Source: CAYONZ01 sp964405465 | Lineage (GTDB): Bacteria > Bdellovibrionota > Bdellovibrionia > Bdellovibrionales > JAMPXM01 | NCBI GenBank assembly: GCA_964405465.1 | Contig: CAYONZ010000014.1 | Location: forward strand, 9,906 to 73,905 | Reading direction: 5' to 3' | DNA length: 64,000 bases | Position numbers and translations under genes: made by a program | Shown here: one piece after another, positions 53,137 to 61,368 of the stretch | Layout: the number at the start of each line of letters is the position of its first letter | How positions within the stretch are numbered: the stretch's first letter is position 1 | Notes under the pieces: model-generated | Database searches by the model: none | What the model was told of the DNA's origin: nothing | The model's input: only the letters and a program-made list of their open reading frames with translations

Positions 53137-54786
53137 ATGCTGAAATCGCAATTTAGAGAGGTCGATGATCGAATTGAGTCGGCTCCGTTTTGGACGAAAT
53201 TTTTTCTACCATTTTTTATGAGCTCGCTCGTGGGACAAATGACGATGGCCAACATTGAGCCTTCGCAAACTGCACAAGTCGCGAGTGCAGCAACAAGTAC
53301 GAGTGGGTCAGCAAATAACCTTTGCCAAGCACTTGTTGTCGATGAAAACCAAGACTCAGCTTTAGCGGCCACTTCTCCTGGCTCTTTAGGCTCTTCTGGC
53401 ACTTCGGGGACAAAGGCATTGCCGTATCCCGGTCTAGAGGTGCACACTCTCCAGCCTGAGAAACGCATTGAAGGATATTTTGCCAGGCTCGAACCTCTCA
53501 TGACGAATCCCAATAATTTGCCTGATGCCATTCAATCACGCCTGAGACATTTCTTTGACCAGGACTTTAATGGTCGATTGATGGATTTTATTGGGATGGA
53601 ATTTCGGATCTTAATTAAGGATCAAGACCGTGAAGCCAATGAGCAACTTGTGAAAAGTGCGGTTCAATATGCTGAGACGGTCAAAGATCTGAATTCACGC
53701 ATTGCCAAATACAATCAAGAAAATCCTCGTCCGGGTTTCTTTAGTCTTTATGCCTTTGGACTTAAGCTAGGGCCCCAAAGGGATCGCGCGCGCGAAGAGA
53801 TTTTGAAGCTCGAAAAAACTGCCGATCAAATGATGGCTGATGCGAGTGAACTTCATAGGCAAATGCATCTTCGAATTGAAAACCATCAGCTCTCATTTGC
53901 AAAACTCACGGCTTGGATCGCGAGTATAAATGATGAACTCGTATTTTTAGAGAATTTTGAGGCCGCGATTTCAAAAGAATTGGCCATACAGAAAAAACAA
54001 ATTCAAGATCAGCTGCAGGAACCACAGCCAGTTTTGAGTGCAGAGGACATATGGCGCAGAGACCAACTCGCTGTTCTACTGACAACCACTGCAGATACCT
54101 TCACAGAACTCACCGGAACTCTCGCACGGCTGAAGACCGCACAAGCTTCGTATAAAACTCTCAACGACGCCAATACCCGAGCGGAACAATCTTTTGAAAA
54201 AAACCGAAAACTGGCACGCTTACAGATTGCAGAAGCCCCAGGTCAACAAAAACTATTGACCTCGGCCGAGAGTAAACCGGAGCCGGAGCCAGCACCGAAA
54301 CCAAAACAAGACCACATGAGCTTCAAGAAACCGCGATTGGATAGTCCCCCCTCAGGAGTAAAGATCGTGGGCGAGAGCTTTTTCCACAACTACGGCTGGC
54401 AGAGAATGGAGACGGCCCTGCAGATAGTTGGTGTCAAGGCTTCGAAGTGGGAGGTATATGATATTTTCAGATCGTCGGGAGAAAACAATGGACGTCTAGG
54501 ATTCTTTAAAGGAGGAGATGATCTGTATATCAATGCAATGCAAATAGGCATTGTTCAACGTTACTTTCTCTATCGTGGCTACCGAGTTGGGGATAAACTG
54601 GTTGGTCGAGACCATATGTATCAATTAAAAGCATTTCTGCTGAACGGCGAGGTGATTGTTCTCAGAGGTCTCAAAAATTGGGAAAACCAAGCAGAATGGC
54701 AGCGGGTATCCATAGACACATTAGATCAATTTCTCTCATCCAAGGATTTTACGTTTGAACCAAACAATGAGCCCTTTGTTAAATGA
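53137..54786 (+). CDS. Exported coiled-coil protein, paralogue of 1264-3942
   Basis: The protein has 549 aa. ATG 53137 is chosen because GGAG lies six bases upstream; the frame is open further up. An N-terminal hydrophobic segment (WTKFFLPFFMSSLVGQMTMA) acts as a signal or anchor. The helical region (about 100-370) aligns with that of the gene at 1264: ILKLEKTADQMMADASELHR against LELEKKTDDAQLKLSNQHKN, and NSRIAKYNQENPRPGFF against NSQIRKFNESQVPPRFW. The C-terminal 150 residues (FFHNYGWQRMETALQIVGVK, RVGDKLVGRDHMYQLKAF) are unlike the ankyrin/FGE end of the first protein. Function unknown. Confidence 0.7.
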   Translation: MLKSQFREVDDRIESAPFWTKFFLPFFMSSLVGQMTMANIEPSQTAQVASAATSTSGSANNLCQALVVDENQDSALAATSPGSLGSSGTSGTKALPYPGLEVHTLQPEKRIEGYFARLEPLMTNPNNLPDAIQSRLRHFFDQDFNGRLMDFIGMEFRILIKDQDREANEQLVKSAVQYAETVKDLNSRIAKYNQENPRPGFFSLYAFGLKLGPQRDRAREEILKLEKTADQMMADASELHRQMHLRIENHQLSFAKLTAWIASINDELVFLENFEAAISKELAIQKKQIQDQLQEPQPVLSAEDIWRRDQLAVLLTTTADTFTELTGTLARLKTAQASYKTLNDANTRAEQSFEKNRKLARLQIAEAPGQQKLLTSAESKPEPEPAPKPKQDHMSFKKPRLDSPPSGVKIVGESFFHNYGWQRMETALQIVGVKASKWEVYDIFRSSGENNGRLGFFKGGDDLYINAMQIGIVQRYFLYRGYRVGDKLVGRDHMYQLKAFLLNGEVIVLRGLKNWENQAEWQRVSIDTLDQFLSSKDFTFEPNNEPFVK

Positions 54787-54969
54787 CGGTTGGAGATGAA
54801 GTTTGGCTAGACTTGTTTAGTCCGCATGCGCCGGTTCGGTTTTAATTTGTTGGGTTCTGTTTCCTGGTGTCTATGTGCCTTGCTAAACTCGACGGAGATT
54901 ATTCTTATCCTCCGTCATTGCCTTTGTTTGCACGGTGACACATCACTTTCGACCATTTAAATCTCGGAA

Positions 54970-55617
54970 CTAAAGTTCAAATGGAAAGGACACACTCAAC
55001 AACCAGTCCTTTGATCTGAGGTGGGAATCACTAAATACCGTGCCGGGAGAAAAAATTCCGAATTGTTCAAGAGTCGATTTTGCATATCTTAACTCTTGAT
55101 ATTCGAGGTTTACACTCACGACAGCCAAACGAAGACCAGCTCCAACTCTATAGCCTTCGGCTTCTTGAAATTTGACATCAAAGTTTCCGCTTGGTTCGGG
55201 ATTCAACTGGCCTCCAAAGATATAAGACCCCCAGAGTCGCAGTCCGAAGTAAGGCATTTGAACTCCCGCCGTCGCAGCCCAGTTCGTTGCAATAGCATTC
55301 GAATCGTAATCAACCGAGGAGTCTTTGAACCTTGGCATTGAGTACCGAACATCGCCTCCGAGAAAAATCATTTCATCAATGTGAAAGCCAACTCTTGCAC
55401 CAACCCCAAGCCCGTCAACTCGCCCAGAGGAATTTGAAAATGGAGGAGGATAGTTCAAGGTGGTCTCACCTAATTCCAATTGGACGAGTGGCTCAACAAA
55501 AAGTCCACTCTTGAGCTCTTCAGCATGAACAAAACCAAGAGGAAGAAACAAGATCGCAAAGCTAACAAGGATTTTTTTTGGTCTAAAATTTGAAAACAGA
55601 ACACTTTGAATGAACAC
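54970..55617 (-). CDS. Small outer-membrane beta-barrel protein
   Basis: The protein has 215 aa. A signal peptide (ILVSFAILFLPLGFVHA) ends near residue 32. Barrel strands are clear: SGLFVEPLVQLELGET, GVGARVGFHIDEMIFLGGDVR, GVQMPYFGLRLWGSYIFGG, YRVGAGLRLAVVSVNLEYQE, and the last, DWLLSVSFPFEL. The size fits an eight-strand barrel of the OmpA/OmpX type. No specific family assigned. The gap 54787-54969 (183 bp) between it and the convergent paralogue shows no gene. Confidence 0.75.
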   Translation of the reverse strand: MFIQSVLFSNFRPKKILVSFAILFLPLGFVHAEELKSGLFVEPLVQLELGETTLNYPPPFSNSSGRVDGLGVGARVGFHIDEMIFLGGDVRYSMPRFKDSSVDYDSNAIATNWAATAGVQMPYFGLRLWGSYIFGGQLNPEPSGNFDVKFQEAEGYRVGAGLRLAVVSVNLEYQELRYAKSTLEQFGIFSPGTVFSDSHLRSKDWLLSVSFPFEL

Positions 55618-55652
55618 AGTCGGCTCCTTTGATAATTGTTTTAAATTTAAAT

Positions 55653-55835
55653 CTATCGAAAAATTTTCGGTTTACCCCCAGAGACAAAGGCACCGACGAT
55701 TGCGAAAAAGGTGAGCACCAAAAATACGGCCAACAGAATTTTGCCAATTTCCATCGACAGACCGGCAATACCGTAGGCTCCGAGCATGAAACAAACTAAC
55801 GCTAAGATAAAAAACGAAATAGCTGCACGTATCAT
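55653..55835 (-). CDS. DUF1328-family small membrane protein (YtjA-like)
   Basis: The protein has 60 aa, the usual length. It has two membrane helices (AAISFFILALVCFMLGAYG and IGKILLAVFLVLTFFAIVGAF) separated by GIAGLSMEIGK, the family pattern. ATG 55835 has GGGAGG directly upstream. The family is found in many Proteobacteria, often among stress genes, but its role is not known. It lies 35 bp from the beta-barrel gene on the same strand. Confidence 0.92.
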   Translation of the reverse strand: MIRAAISFFILALVCFMLGAYGIAGLSMEIGKILLAVFLVLTFFAIVGAFVSGGKPKIFR

Positions 55836-56195
55836 AAATTCCTCCCAGTATTTGATCGAAATTGATCAAAATTTTTATGATTGTTTGTCCTGAGAATGGA
55901 AGGAGCAAGACCGAGACCAATTGAATTTTTGATGCTGAAACGAGAGGCAATCCCTAAGAGAAAAGCAAAGAAACACATCACTCTGGGTGTTTCTTGCAAT
56001 ATCAGATTTGCGGCTGAAATGATGAGATTCTACCCGAACGATGCGATTTTCCACGTTCAAGTCCATTCACAAAAAATGTGATTTAAAAACAATTGATTGC
56101 CTAAAACGGGCAACAGAAACTCGGACTAGAACCGAGTTTCATAAGACGCACTGCTTGAAAGCATCGGTCGCTTTGAAAAATCGAGCTGAATTATT
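55836..56195. other. 360-bp gap without a supported gene
   Basis: This lies between the AhpD-like gene and the DUF1328 gene, both on the minus strand. A plus-strand ORF at 55881-56081 has no ribosome site or family. The segment next to 55836 carries the DUF1328 leader. Confidence 0.4.
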
Positions 56196-56768
56196 TTACT
56201 GAAGCTTGGATTTTTCGACGCTTCCGATTGAGGCCAATTGATCACTTGTGATTCCGAGTGGTCGTGAAAGTTTATTGAAATAGTTTTCGGTTGCATTGAC
56301 CCAGGTGATTTCGATGATTTGTTCATCATTGAAAAATTTCTTTAACTGCGCGTAGGTTTCATCGGAAACCTCAGTTCTCTCTGTTGCCTCTTTAGTATAC
56401 TGAAGCACCGCCTTTTCGTTGTCGGCAAAGTGAGGACTTGTTGCAAAATCCTGTATGCTAGAAAACTTCTCAACACCGAGGCTCGTTCGCAAAACACTGG
56501 CTAATTTAAGATCCTGGCAAAAACTGCAACCATTAAGTGTTGCGGCTTGAGTTTGAATGAGAAGCACCAACTCATTGGACAAAGAAATTCGTCTCTCCAA
56601 GATGGCCAACATTTTATTGGCGACTCCCAATAAAAATGGCCGACGAGCATAAATAACACCAACAGGTGCAATGACTTTTCCGTATTTCTTTCTACTGACC
56701 CAATAGACCGTTCTCATAAAAACACCGAGAGGATTCTGTATGAATGGCATGCGCGGCTGATCAGACAT
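56196..56768 (-). CDS. AhpD-like/carboxymuconolactone-decarboxylase-family protein
   Basis: The protein has 190 aa. ATG 56768 has TAAGGAG seven bases upstream and is preferred to 56828. The redox motif is LNGCSFCQDLKLA, with CxxC followed by helices that match the AhpD/CMD fold (ELVLLIQTQAATLNGCSFC). Such proteins reduce peroxide or act as disulfide partners, some as decarboxylases. The gene follows the KAS III-like gene by 144 bp on the same strand, so it may belong to that cluster. The partner is unknown. Confidence 0.85.
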   Translation of the reverse strand: MSDQPRMPFIQNPLGVFMRTVYWVSRKKYGKVIAPVGVIYARRPFLLGVANKMLAILERRISLSNELVLLIQTQAATLNGCSFCQDLKLASVLRTSLGVEKFSSIQDFATSPHFADNEKAVLQYTKEATERTEVSDETYAQLKKFFNDEQIIEITWVNATENYFNKLSRPLGITSDQLASIGSVEKSKLQ

Positions 56769-56912
56769 CGACGACTCCTTAGTTGCAAGCTCCTCGAAAT
56801 AGTCTACGCACTTACCAAGACAATGCAAGTGCAGACAACTATTGCCAACGATCCTTCAACAAGTCGTCGAGCATCGCCTTAAGCACCTTGGTCCAAGTTT
56901 TAGGGCGGTGGT

Positions 56913-57902
56913 TTAGGTCCAGCGCACTAGGGCTGCGGCTGAGTAGTCGCAGGCGTGCGAAAATCCGGCGAGGCAAATGAGATCTCCAGATTTGATGGTT
57001 TTTGCCTTAAGCGCCTCGGCGAGGGTTACGGGGATTCCTGCACCAAAGAGGTTGGCATACTTGGCAAAAGTGTCGAGATGTTTTTCTGCTGGCAAAAGTG
57101 CGGCTTCTCGCCAATTTCTTAAAAACGTGGTGTTGGGTTGATTGGTGATCAAAAAATCAATTGCCGACGACTTCAATTGCAGATTGGCACATGCTTGGTG
57201 GATCATCTTGGGAACAGCACGATTACCACGAGCCACAATCATTGCTGAATTGTCTTCATTGAAGTCAATTCGCCCAGATGCCGTTCGCGTCTCCCACCAT
57301 TTTCTTCCCCCATATTCGCCGTACATGTCTTCTGAATATTCAGGGTAGTTTTCACTGCTAAAACTTAAGATTGGCCGCTCATCACTTTGGGTGACGTAGG
57401 CCAAAGCAAAACCATCACCTGGTACAGCCGCCTGCGCGAGCAATCTGGTATCTGGTTGACCAAAGATTCTGCCGCCGGCTGTTTGCCCAATACAAATCAA
57501 CGCATGCCTGGCTCCGTTTGCTTTCATGTAGATTCTGGCCATATCAAGTAAATAGACAAACGAAACACATCCAGTGTTGTGCAAATCAAGAATCCATTTT
57601 GGATGGGCACCTATTTTCTTTGCAATCACAGCTCCGCAACCGGTAAAGGCCTCATCTGGTATTGAAACATTGGTTAGAATCATATCGATGTCTTGTTGAG
57701 AATTGAGATTCAATCGCTTGATTATCTTTTGGGCCGCCTCAGCAAAGTAATCGGAAGCCAACTCATCTCTTTCAATATGTCGACGCTCGATGGTTCCAGC
57801 AAACATGCGATTTTTCTTTCGCACCTCTTCTTCACCGAAGAAATCATTTGTGATAATTTTTTTTGGCATGTTCTCTTCGAGATCTATCAAACTGATATTC
57901 AT
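56913..57902 (-). CDS. KAS III-like (beta-ketoacyl-ACP synthase III family) protein
   Basis: The protein has 329 aa; ATG 57902 has GAGG upstream. The thiolase fold is seen with VSIPDEAFTGCGAVIAKKIGA and catalytic Cys in LHNTGCVSFVYLLDMARIY. The Asn of the triad is in YANLFGAGIPVTLAEAL. The His region that reads PHQAN in FabH is FLITNQPN here, so the catalytic His appears replaced by Asn. This suggests a different reaction from standard fatty-acid initiation, such as acyl transfer or a special condensation. It lies between the AhpD-like and SRPBCC genes on the same strand. Confidence 0.85.
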   Translation of the reverse strand: MNISLIDLEENMPKKIITNDFFGEEEVRKKNRMFAGTIERRHIERDELASDYFAEAAQKIIKRLNLNSQQDIDMILTNVSIPDEAFTGCGAVIAKKIGAHPKWILDLHNTGCVSFVYLLDMARIYMKANGARHALICIGQTAGGRIFGQPDTRLLAQAAVPGDGFALAYVTQSDERPILSFSSENYPEYSEDMYGEYGGRKWWETRTASGRIDFNEDNSAMIVARGNRAVPKMIHQACANLQLKSSAIDFLITNQPNTTFLRNWREAALLPAEKHLDTFAKYANLFGAGIPVTLAEALKAKTIKSGDLICLAGFSHACDYSAAALVRWT

Positions 57903-57935
57903 CTTTACCTCTATTTGCAAAAGCCACGCGAGCGC

Positions 57936-58559
57936 TTATCTTTTTTGGGGACCCATCGGATGGTTATTGGCATGCCGGTATTCAAGAATCTTTTTAAGAT
58001 TTTGTAGTTCGACTGTGTGCCCAGCGTAGAAAAAATCCCAAAACTGACCAACCCAAGGCCTTTTTGGTGGAGCCTTTTCTGGAAATGGATTTTGAAAATA
58101 AAACGGGTGACGGCAATTTTGCCAAAAGACAACTGACCCTGGCTTTCCTAAAACCAATTCTGCAGGAACAATGCGATTGAGATAAATCATCCAAAGGGTC
58201 TCGCCCTGATCCCAAGCGCAGTGATAATCCACGACCAAGGCGTCTTTGTTGGCGACCACCTTGAAGTAAATATTTGTCGAATCTCCAATTTTATCTTTAC
58301 CAACAAACAGACCAGACTCATCGACCTGAGAAAACTCACGCATACTATAGGTCCACTCAGCTAAACTATAGGGGTCAGCCATATAGGCAAAGACTTTCTC
58401 CGGTGGGCAATCGATATAGCTTTGCACTGGACAGAAATCTCCATAGACATGTTCGTGCGAATACACAGAATGAGTGAGGTCTGCCATGATTCCCCCCATC
58501 TCTTGTTTGTCGGTATTTTCGATTCCCTTTAGTCCAGCAATTTGATCATAGATTGTCAT
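57936..58559 (-). CDS. SRPBCC-family protein
   Basis: The protein has 207 aa. After a short acidic N-terminus it has an SRPBCC-type pattern: QSYIDCPPEKVFAYMADPYS, LAEWTYSMREFSQVDESGLF, then VVDYHCAWDQGETLWMIYL and a final helix (AGHTVELQNLKKILEYR). This fold includes polyketide cyclases/aromatases and lipid carriers, which fits a pathway with a KAS III-like enzyme. The ATG overlaps the TPP-enzyme gene by four bases. Ligand and reaction are not known. Confidence 0.8.
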   Translation of the reverse strand: MTIYDQIAGLKGIENTDKQEMGGIMADLTHSVYSHEHVYGDFCPVQSYIDCPPEKVFAYMADPYSLAEWTYSMREFSQVDESGLFVGKDKIGDSTNIYFKVVANKDALVVDYHCAWDQGETLWMIYLNRIVPAELVLGKPGSVVFWQNCRHPFYFQNPFPEKAPPKRPWVGQFWDFFYAGHTVELQNLKKILEYRHANNHPMGPQKR

Positions 58560-59452
58560 GTTTTCTCCAGAGGTTTGATTTTTTGAAATGTTAAAAATGG
58601 TGGAAGTTCATTGTCTTGAACATGCATGGAAATAACCGTCGGGCCATCGGCCGATTGGACCTCTACCATCGCCTGATGTAAATCCCCCAACGTCGCAACC
58701 TCAAAACATCGCAATGAGGGAAACATCTCGGCAAGACCATTGGCAAAATAACTCGGCCTAAAATCATTAATCTGAGATCGACCATGCAAAAATATTTCTT
58801 CGCGGGTTGAACACATCCCATGCGAATTGTTGTTAAAAATCAAAAATACAATGGGCAGCTGATGCTCTACGGCTGTGTGAATTTCTAATCCGTACATTAA
58901 AAAGGAACCATCGCCTAAAAAGACATAAGTCTTTTTCTTAGATTCATTGCGCGAGACAAAACACGAACCCAATCCCGCACCAATGCTATTGCCCATTCCA
59001 CCAAGACCGAGAGAAAGGTAAAAAATATTTTTCCCATCGACTTGTAAACAATGAACAACAAAGGCTCCGGTATTTCCAGCGTCAACAAATACGTCGTGGT
59101 CGTAAACAAACGGCTGTATCACCTCGAAACTCGAGCGAAATCCTAAGCGCGAACTTTCGGTATCGAGCATTTTTGCTTTTTGGACGAGCCCAATTGCCTC
59201 GAACGCCACACGATCACTTGCAAATTTTTGCTCGGAGCTTACGACAAAATCTTCGTCAGCGCGCAAAGTTTTGTCAGCTGATGAAAACTTATTGGGACAA
59301 ATCACCTGCGGCTCTGGTGAAACGCCACTTTGCACGTATGAAATTTGATTTGACTCAAGTGGAATTGAATCATTCCACTGCGTTAGAAACTGTTCGAGAC
59401 TAAGTACAAATTCATTGACCCGAACCTTTCGACCACATTTGGAGCGCCTCAA
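58556..59452 (-). CDS. TPP-dependent enzyme, C-terminal part (5' truncated?)
   Basis: The protein has 298 aa from TTG 59452; a stop codon lies three codons upstream. The C-terminal 190 residues are the TPP-binding domain of the acetolactate-synthase/benzoylformate-decarboxylase group: LGGMGNSIGAGLGSCF, then FLGDGSFLMYGLEIHTAVEH and VFLIFNNNSHGMC. The start reads LEQFLTQWNDSIP, like the end of the middle domain of full-length enzymes. Those have about 560 aa, so the PYR and most of the middle domain are missing. A separate alpha subunit could supply them, but none is seen. The start overlaps the regulator gene. Confidence 0.75.
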   Translation of the reverse strand: MRRSKCGRKVRVNEFVLSLEQFLTQWNDSIPLESNQISYVQSGVSPEPQVICPNKFSSADKTLRADEDFVVSSEQKFASDRVAFEAIGLVQKAKMLDTESSRLGFRSSFEVIQPFVYDHDVFVDAGNTGAFVVHCLQVDGKNIFYLSLGLGGMGNSIGAGLGSCFVSRNESKKKTYVFLGDGSFLMYGLEIHTAVEHQLPIVFLIFNNNSHGMCSTREEIFLHGRSQINDFRPSYFANGLAEMFPSLRCFEVATLGDLHQAMVEVQSADGPTVISMHVQDNELPPFLTFQKIKPLEKT

Positions 59453-59792
59453 ATTAACCTATCCACAGTTTTTAGTCATGACTTTGCTCTGGCAGAAAGA
59501 CAATGTGCCTGTCAAATCTCTAACCTCGCGCCTGCTTCTTGATACAGGTACAATTACCCCACTTCTTAAGAGATTAATCTCCCTAGGCTACGTCGCAAAG
59601 GAACGGTCTGACAAGGACGAACGCGAGGTTCTCATTCGCCTAACGAAGAAGGGCCATGAACTAGAACGTAAAGCAGAGAACGTGCCTGCTGACATGTTTT
59701 GTAAACTCAAAGTCTCGATGGCAAGATTTGCCGAAATTCGAAACGGTGTACGAGAGATCTCACAAAATCTTTTAAGTGAGAGTTTGGATTAA
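59415..59792 (+). CDS. OhrR/MarR-family regulator, N-terminally short
   Basis: The protein has 125 aa from TTG 59415. The winged-helix core is strong: LERLKLTYPQFLVMTLLWQ, LLLDTGTITPLLKRLISLGY, RSDKDEREVLIRLTKKG and ENVPADMFCKL, which match OhrR rather than other MarR proteins. The first helix with the peroxide-sensing Cys (LDNQLCFALY in Xanthomonas) is not present. The frame is open only to a stop at 59346-59348 and this upstream part does not resemble that helix. It may sense something else or be inactive. It is head to head with the TPP gene and overlaps it by 38 bp. Confidence 0.78.
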   Translation: MTRTFRPHLERLKLTYPQFLVMTLLWQKDNVPVKSLTSRLLLDTGTITPLLKRLISLGYVAKERSDKDEREVLIRLTKKGHELERKAENVPADMFCKLKVSMARFAEIRNGVREISQNLLSESLD

Positions 59793-59938
59793 CTTTCGTT
59801 TACGCTTTTTCTTGGAGCTGTTGCTTGGAGCAATCAGCCGCGTTCTGAAGCTCTTAGCCCACCTCAGAACTTGGCCATTTCTACCCAAAACAGACGAAGC
59901 TGTTCTGCACATTTTTTTAAAGACGGCAACTTGAACGA

Positions 59939-60349
59939 CTATTCTTCGCCGATAAGCCCGACGCTGATAACCTGACTACAGCTTTGGTCGAGAATAACTA
60001 GGAAGCTCACATCACCGGCACCAACTTCAGCTCCAAATCCTGCTGAAACTTGGCAAAATTTTGCGGGCTTACCGACAAACTTTGATGGTTCACAAAATGC
60101 TCGGCTGATTTTGCGCTGGAGCACATTCCCCGATCCATCTACTTTCTTAATAAAGTAGATCTTTGCTTTGGCATCGGCAAGCACTGCGGCTTTCGATTTT
60201 CGAACACAAACATTTTCTTCACGATGAGCTGCCTTGGCTACACCAGAAAAAAGCACCTGGCCAATCACAATAAGTGCCAGAGTCATGTGGCCCATCTTGG
60301 TGAATGATTGTGTAAACGGTTGAGCTGACGAAGGAGCGAATGATTTCAT
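59939..60349 (-). CDS. Small secreted protein, unknown
   Basis: The protein has 136 aa. ATG 60349 has AAAGGG seven bases upstream and is chosen over 60385. A long N-region is followed by a hydrophobic segment (MTLALIVIGQVLFSGVAKA), the likely signal peptide, then a mature part with four Cys (NVCVRKS, AFCEPSKF, KFCQVSAG, QSCSQVIS) spaced for disulfides. It has no known family. It stands alone before the IS remnant. Confidence 0.6.
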   Translation of the reverse strand: MKSFAPSSAQPFTQSFTKMGHMTLALIVIGQVLFSGVAKAAHREENVCVRKSKAAVLADAKAKIYFIKKVDGSGNVLQRKISRAFCEPSKFVGKPAKFCQVSAGFGAEVGAGDVSFLVILDQSCSQVISVGLIGEE

Positions 60350-60637
60350 AGTGTACCCTTTGGTTAAAATTAAACAATGGGCCACTTTACATCCCGAACG
60401 GATTCAAATCACCTGTTAGAAAACTAACACCGACTTTTTGCAAACAAAGCTTTTATGATCACGAATTGACTCACAATAAAGGTAACCGAGGGAAGCAATA
60501 GAGAAGGGGTTCGAGTAAGTTAGTGTGACTCAACGAGCAGGATGTTGGTCCTGAAAAGACTTCGTTGGGTCATGTTCCGTTCACCAACAGGATAAGATGT
60601 TTGCGCCAACAAATAATCAAATCCTACGGAGGGGAAC

Positions 60638-60745
60638 ATGCCCAAGGAAGCAAGAAAAGCATATCTTGAAGCCATTCGTGAACGCTATAAAAAATCAAGC
60701 AGAAGACAAAAATCAGTGATTTTGTCAGAGTTCTGCCAAGTCTGC
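60638..60745 (+). mobile_element. Transposase 5' fragment (IS remnant)
   Basis: The first 36 codons after ATG 60638, which has TACGGAGGGGAAC upstream, read as the N-terminus of an integrase-type transposase: MPKEARKAYLEAIRERYKKS, then ILSEFCQVC. After that the frame changes by one base; in the shifted frame it continues GYRYSTIREAEFKKRRQKYL and stops near 60850. The rest of the element is missing. The gap 60386-60637 has the leader of this fragment, possibly with a left end near 60520 (AGTGTGACTCAACGAGCAG). Confidence 0.65.
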
Positions 60746-60895
60746 GTTACCGATACAGTACGATTCGAGAGGCCGAGTTTAAGAAGCGACGACAGAAATA
60801 CTTGCGGCGCTCTTTTTTTCTCGCTATTTTTGCCCACGTGTTACACTGAGCCAAAGTGTAAGGTCCTACAATCGTGCTCAAGGGAGTCAGACGAA

Positions 60896-61345
60896 GTGAT
60901 CAAAGAAAAATATATTATTCAGACCGACATAACTCTCAATGCACCACAAGAGGCCGTCTGGAAAGCGCTTTCTTCTTTCGACTCTTACCATCTTTGGAAT
61001 TCGTTTATCCCAATCGCAAAAGGGCAGGCTCTAGAAGGCTCCAAAGTTACAATGACCATCCACGTACCGACCGAGGCCCCACAAAAATATTTGGTGCGAA
61101 TTAAAGAGTCTGTTCCACAGAAAAAGCTGACTTGGGTTGGACACTTCAAAATCAAAGGACTAATTGATGGACATCATAGCTTTGAACTGATTGCCGTTGA
61201 CGACTTTTCAACGCAACTTAAACATTATGAATCTTTTTCTGGAATTCTCGTCCCATTTGTGTGGAGAACTTTTCTTTCAACCAAACTACGTCAAGGTTTT
61301 TTAAATTTGAATCAAGATCTCAAGTCATATCTTGAGAACAATTAG
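60896..61345 (+). CDS. SRPBCC-family protein
   Basis: The protein has 149 aa from GTG 60896 with GGGAG nine bases upstream. The longer frame that begins at the IS fragment (60638) is an accidental fusion. The fold is SRPBCC: IQTDITLNAPQEAVWKALSS, FDSYHLWNSFIPIAKG, VTMTIHVPTEAPQKYLVR, and a C-terminal helix (LRQGFLNLNQDLKSYLEN). This is the third SRPBCC protein in the window (others at 22273 and 57936). The ligand is unknown. Transcription may now depend on DNA left by the IS element. Confidence 0.82.
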   Translation: MIKEKYIIQTDITLNAPQEAVWKALSSFDSYHLWNSFIPIAKGQALEGSKVTMTIHVPTEAPQKYLVRIKESVPQKKLTWVGHFKIKGLIDGHHSFELIAVDDFSTQLKHYESFSGILVPFVWRTFLSTKLRQGFLNLNQDLKSYLENN

Positions 61346-61368
61346 CTTCATTGTCCAAAAGTGAATAA

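Noticed and set aside
53097..53531. 144-aa minus-strand ORF over the start of the second coiled-coil gene
   Set aside because: Antisense to a strong coding frame; composition mirrors that gene.
55881..56081. 66-aa plus-strand ORF
   Set aside because: No start signal or family; it lies in the gap next to the DUF1328 gene.
60638..61345. A single 235-aa fusion protein from ATG 60638
   Set aside because: The N-terminus is a transposase fragment with a frameshift; the SRPBCC part has its own GTG and ribosome site at 60896.
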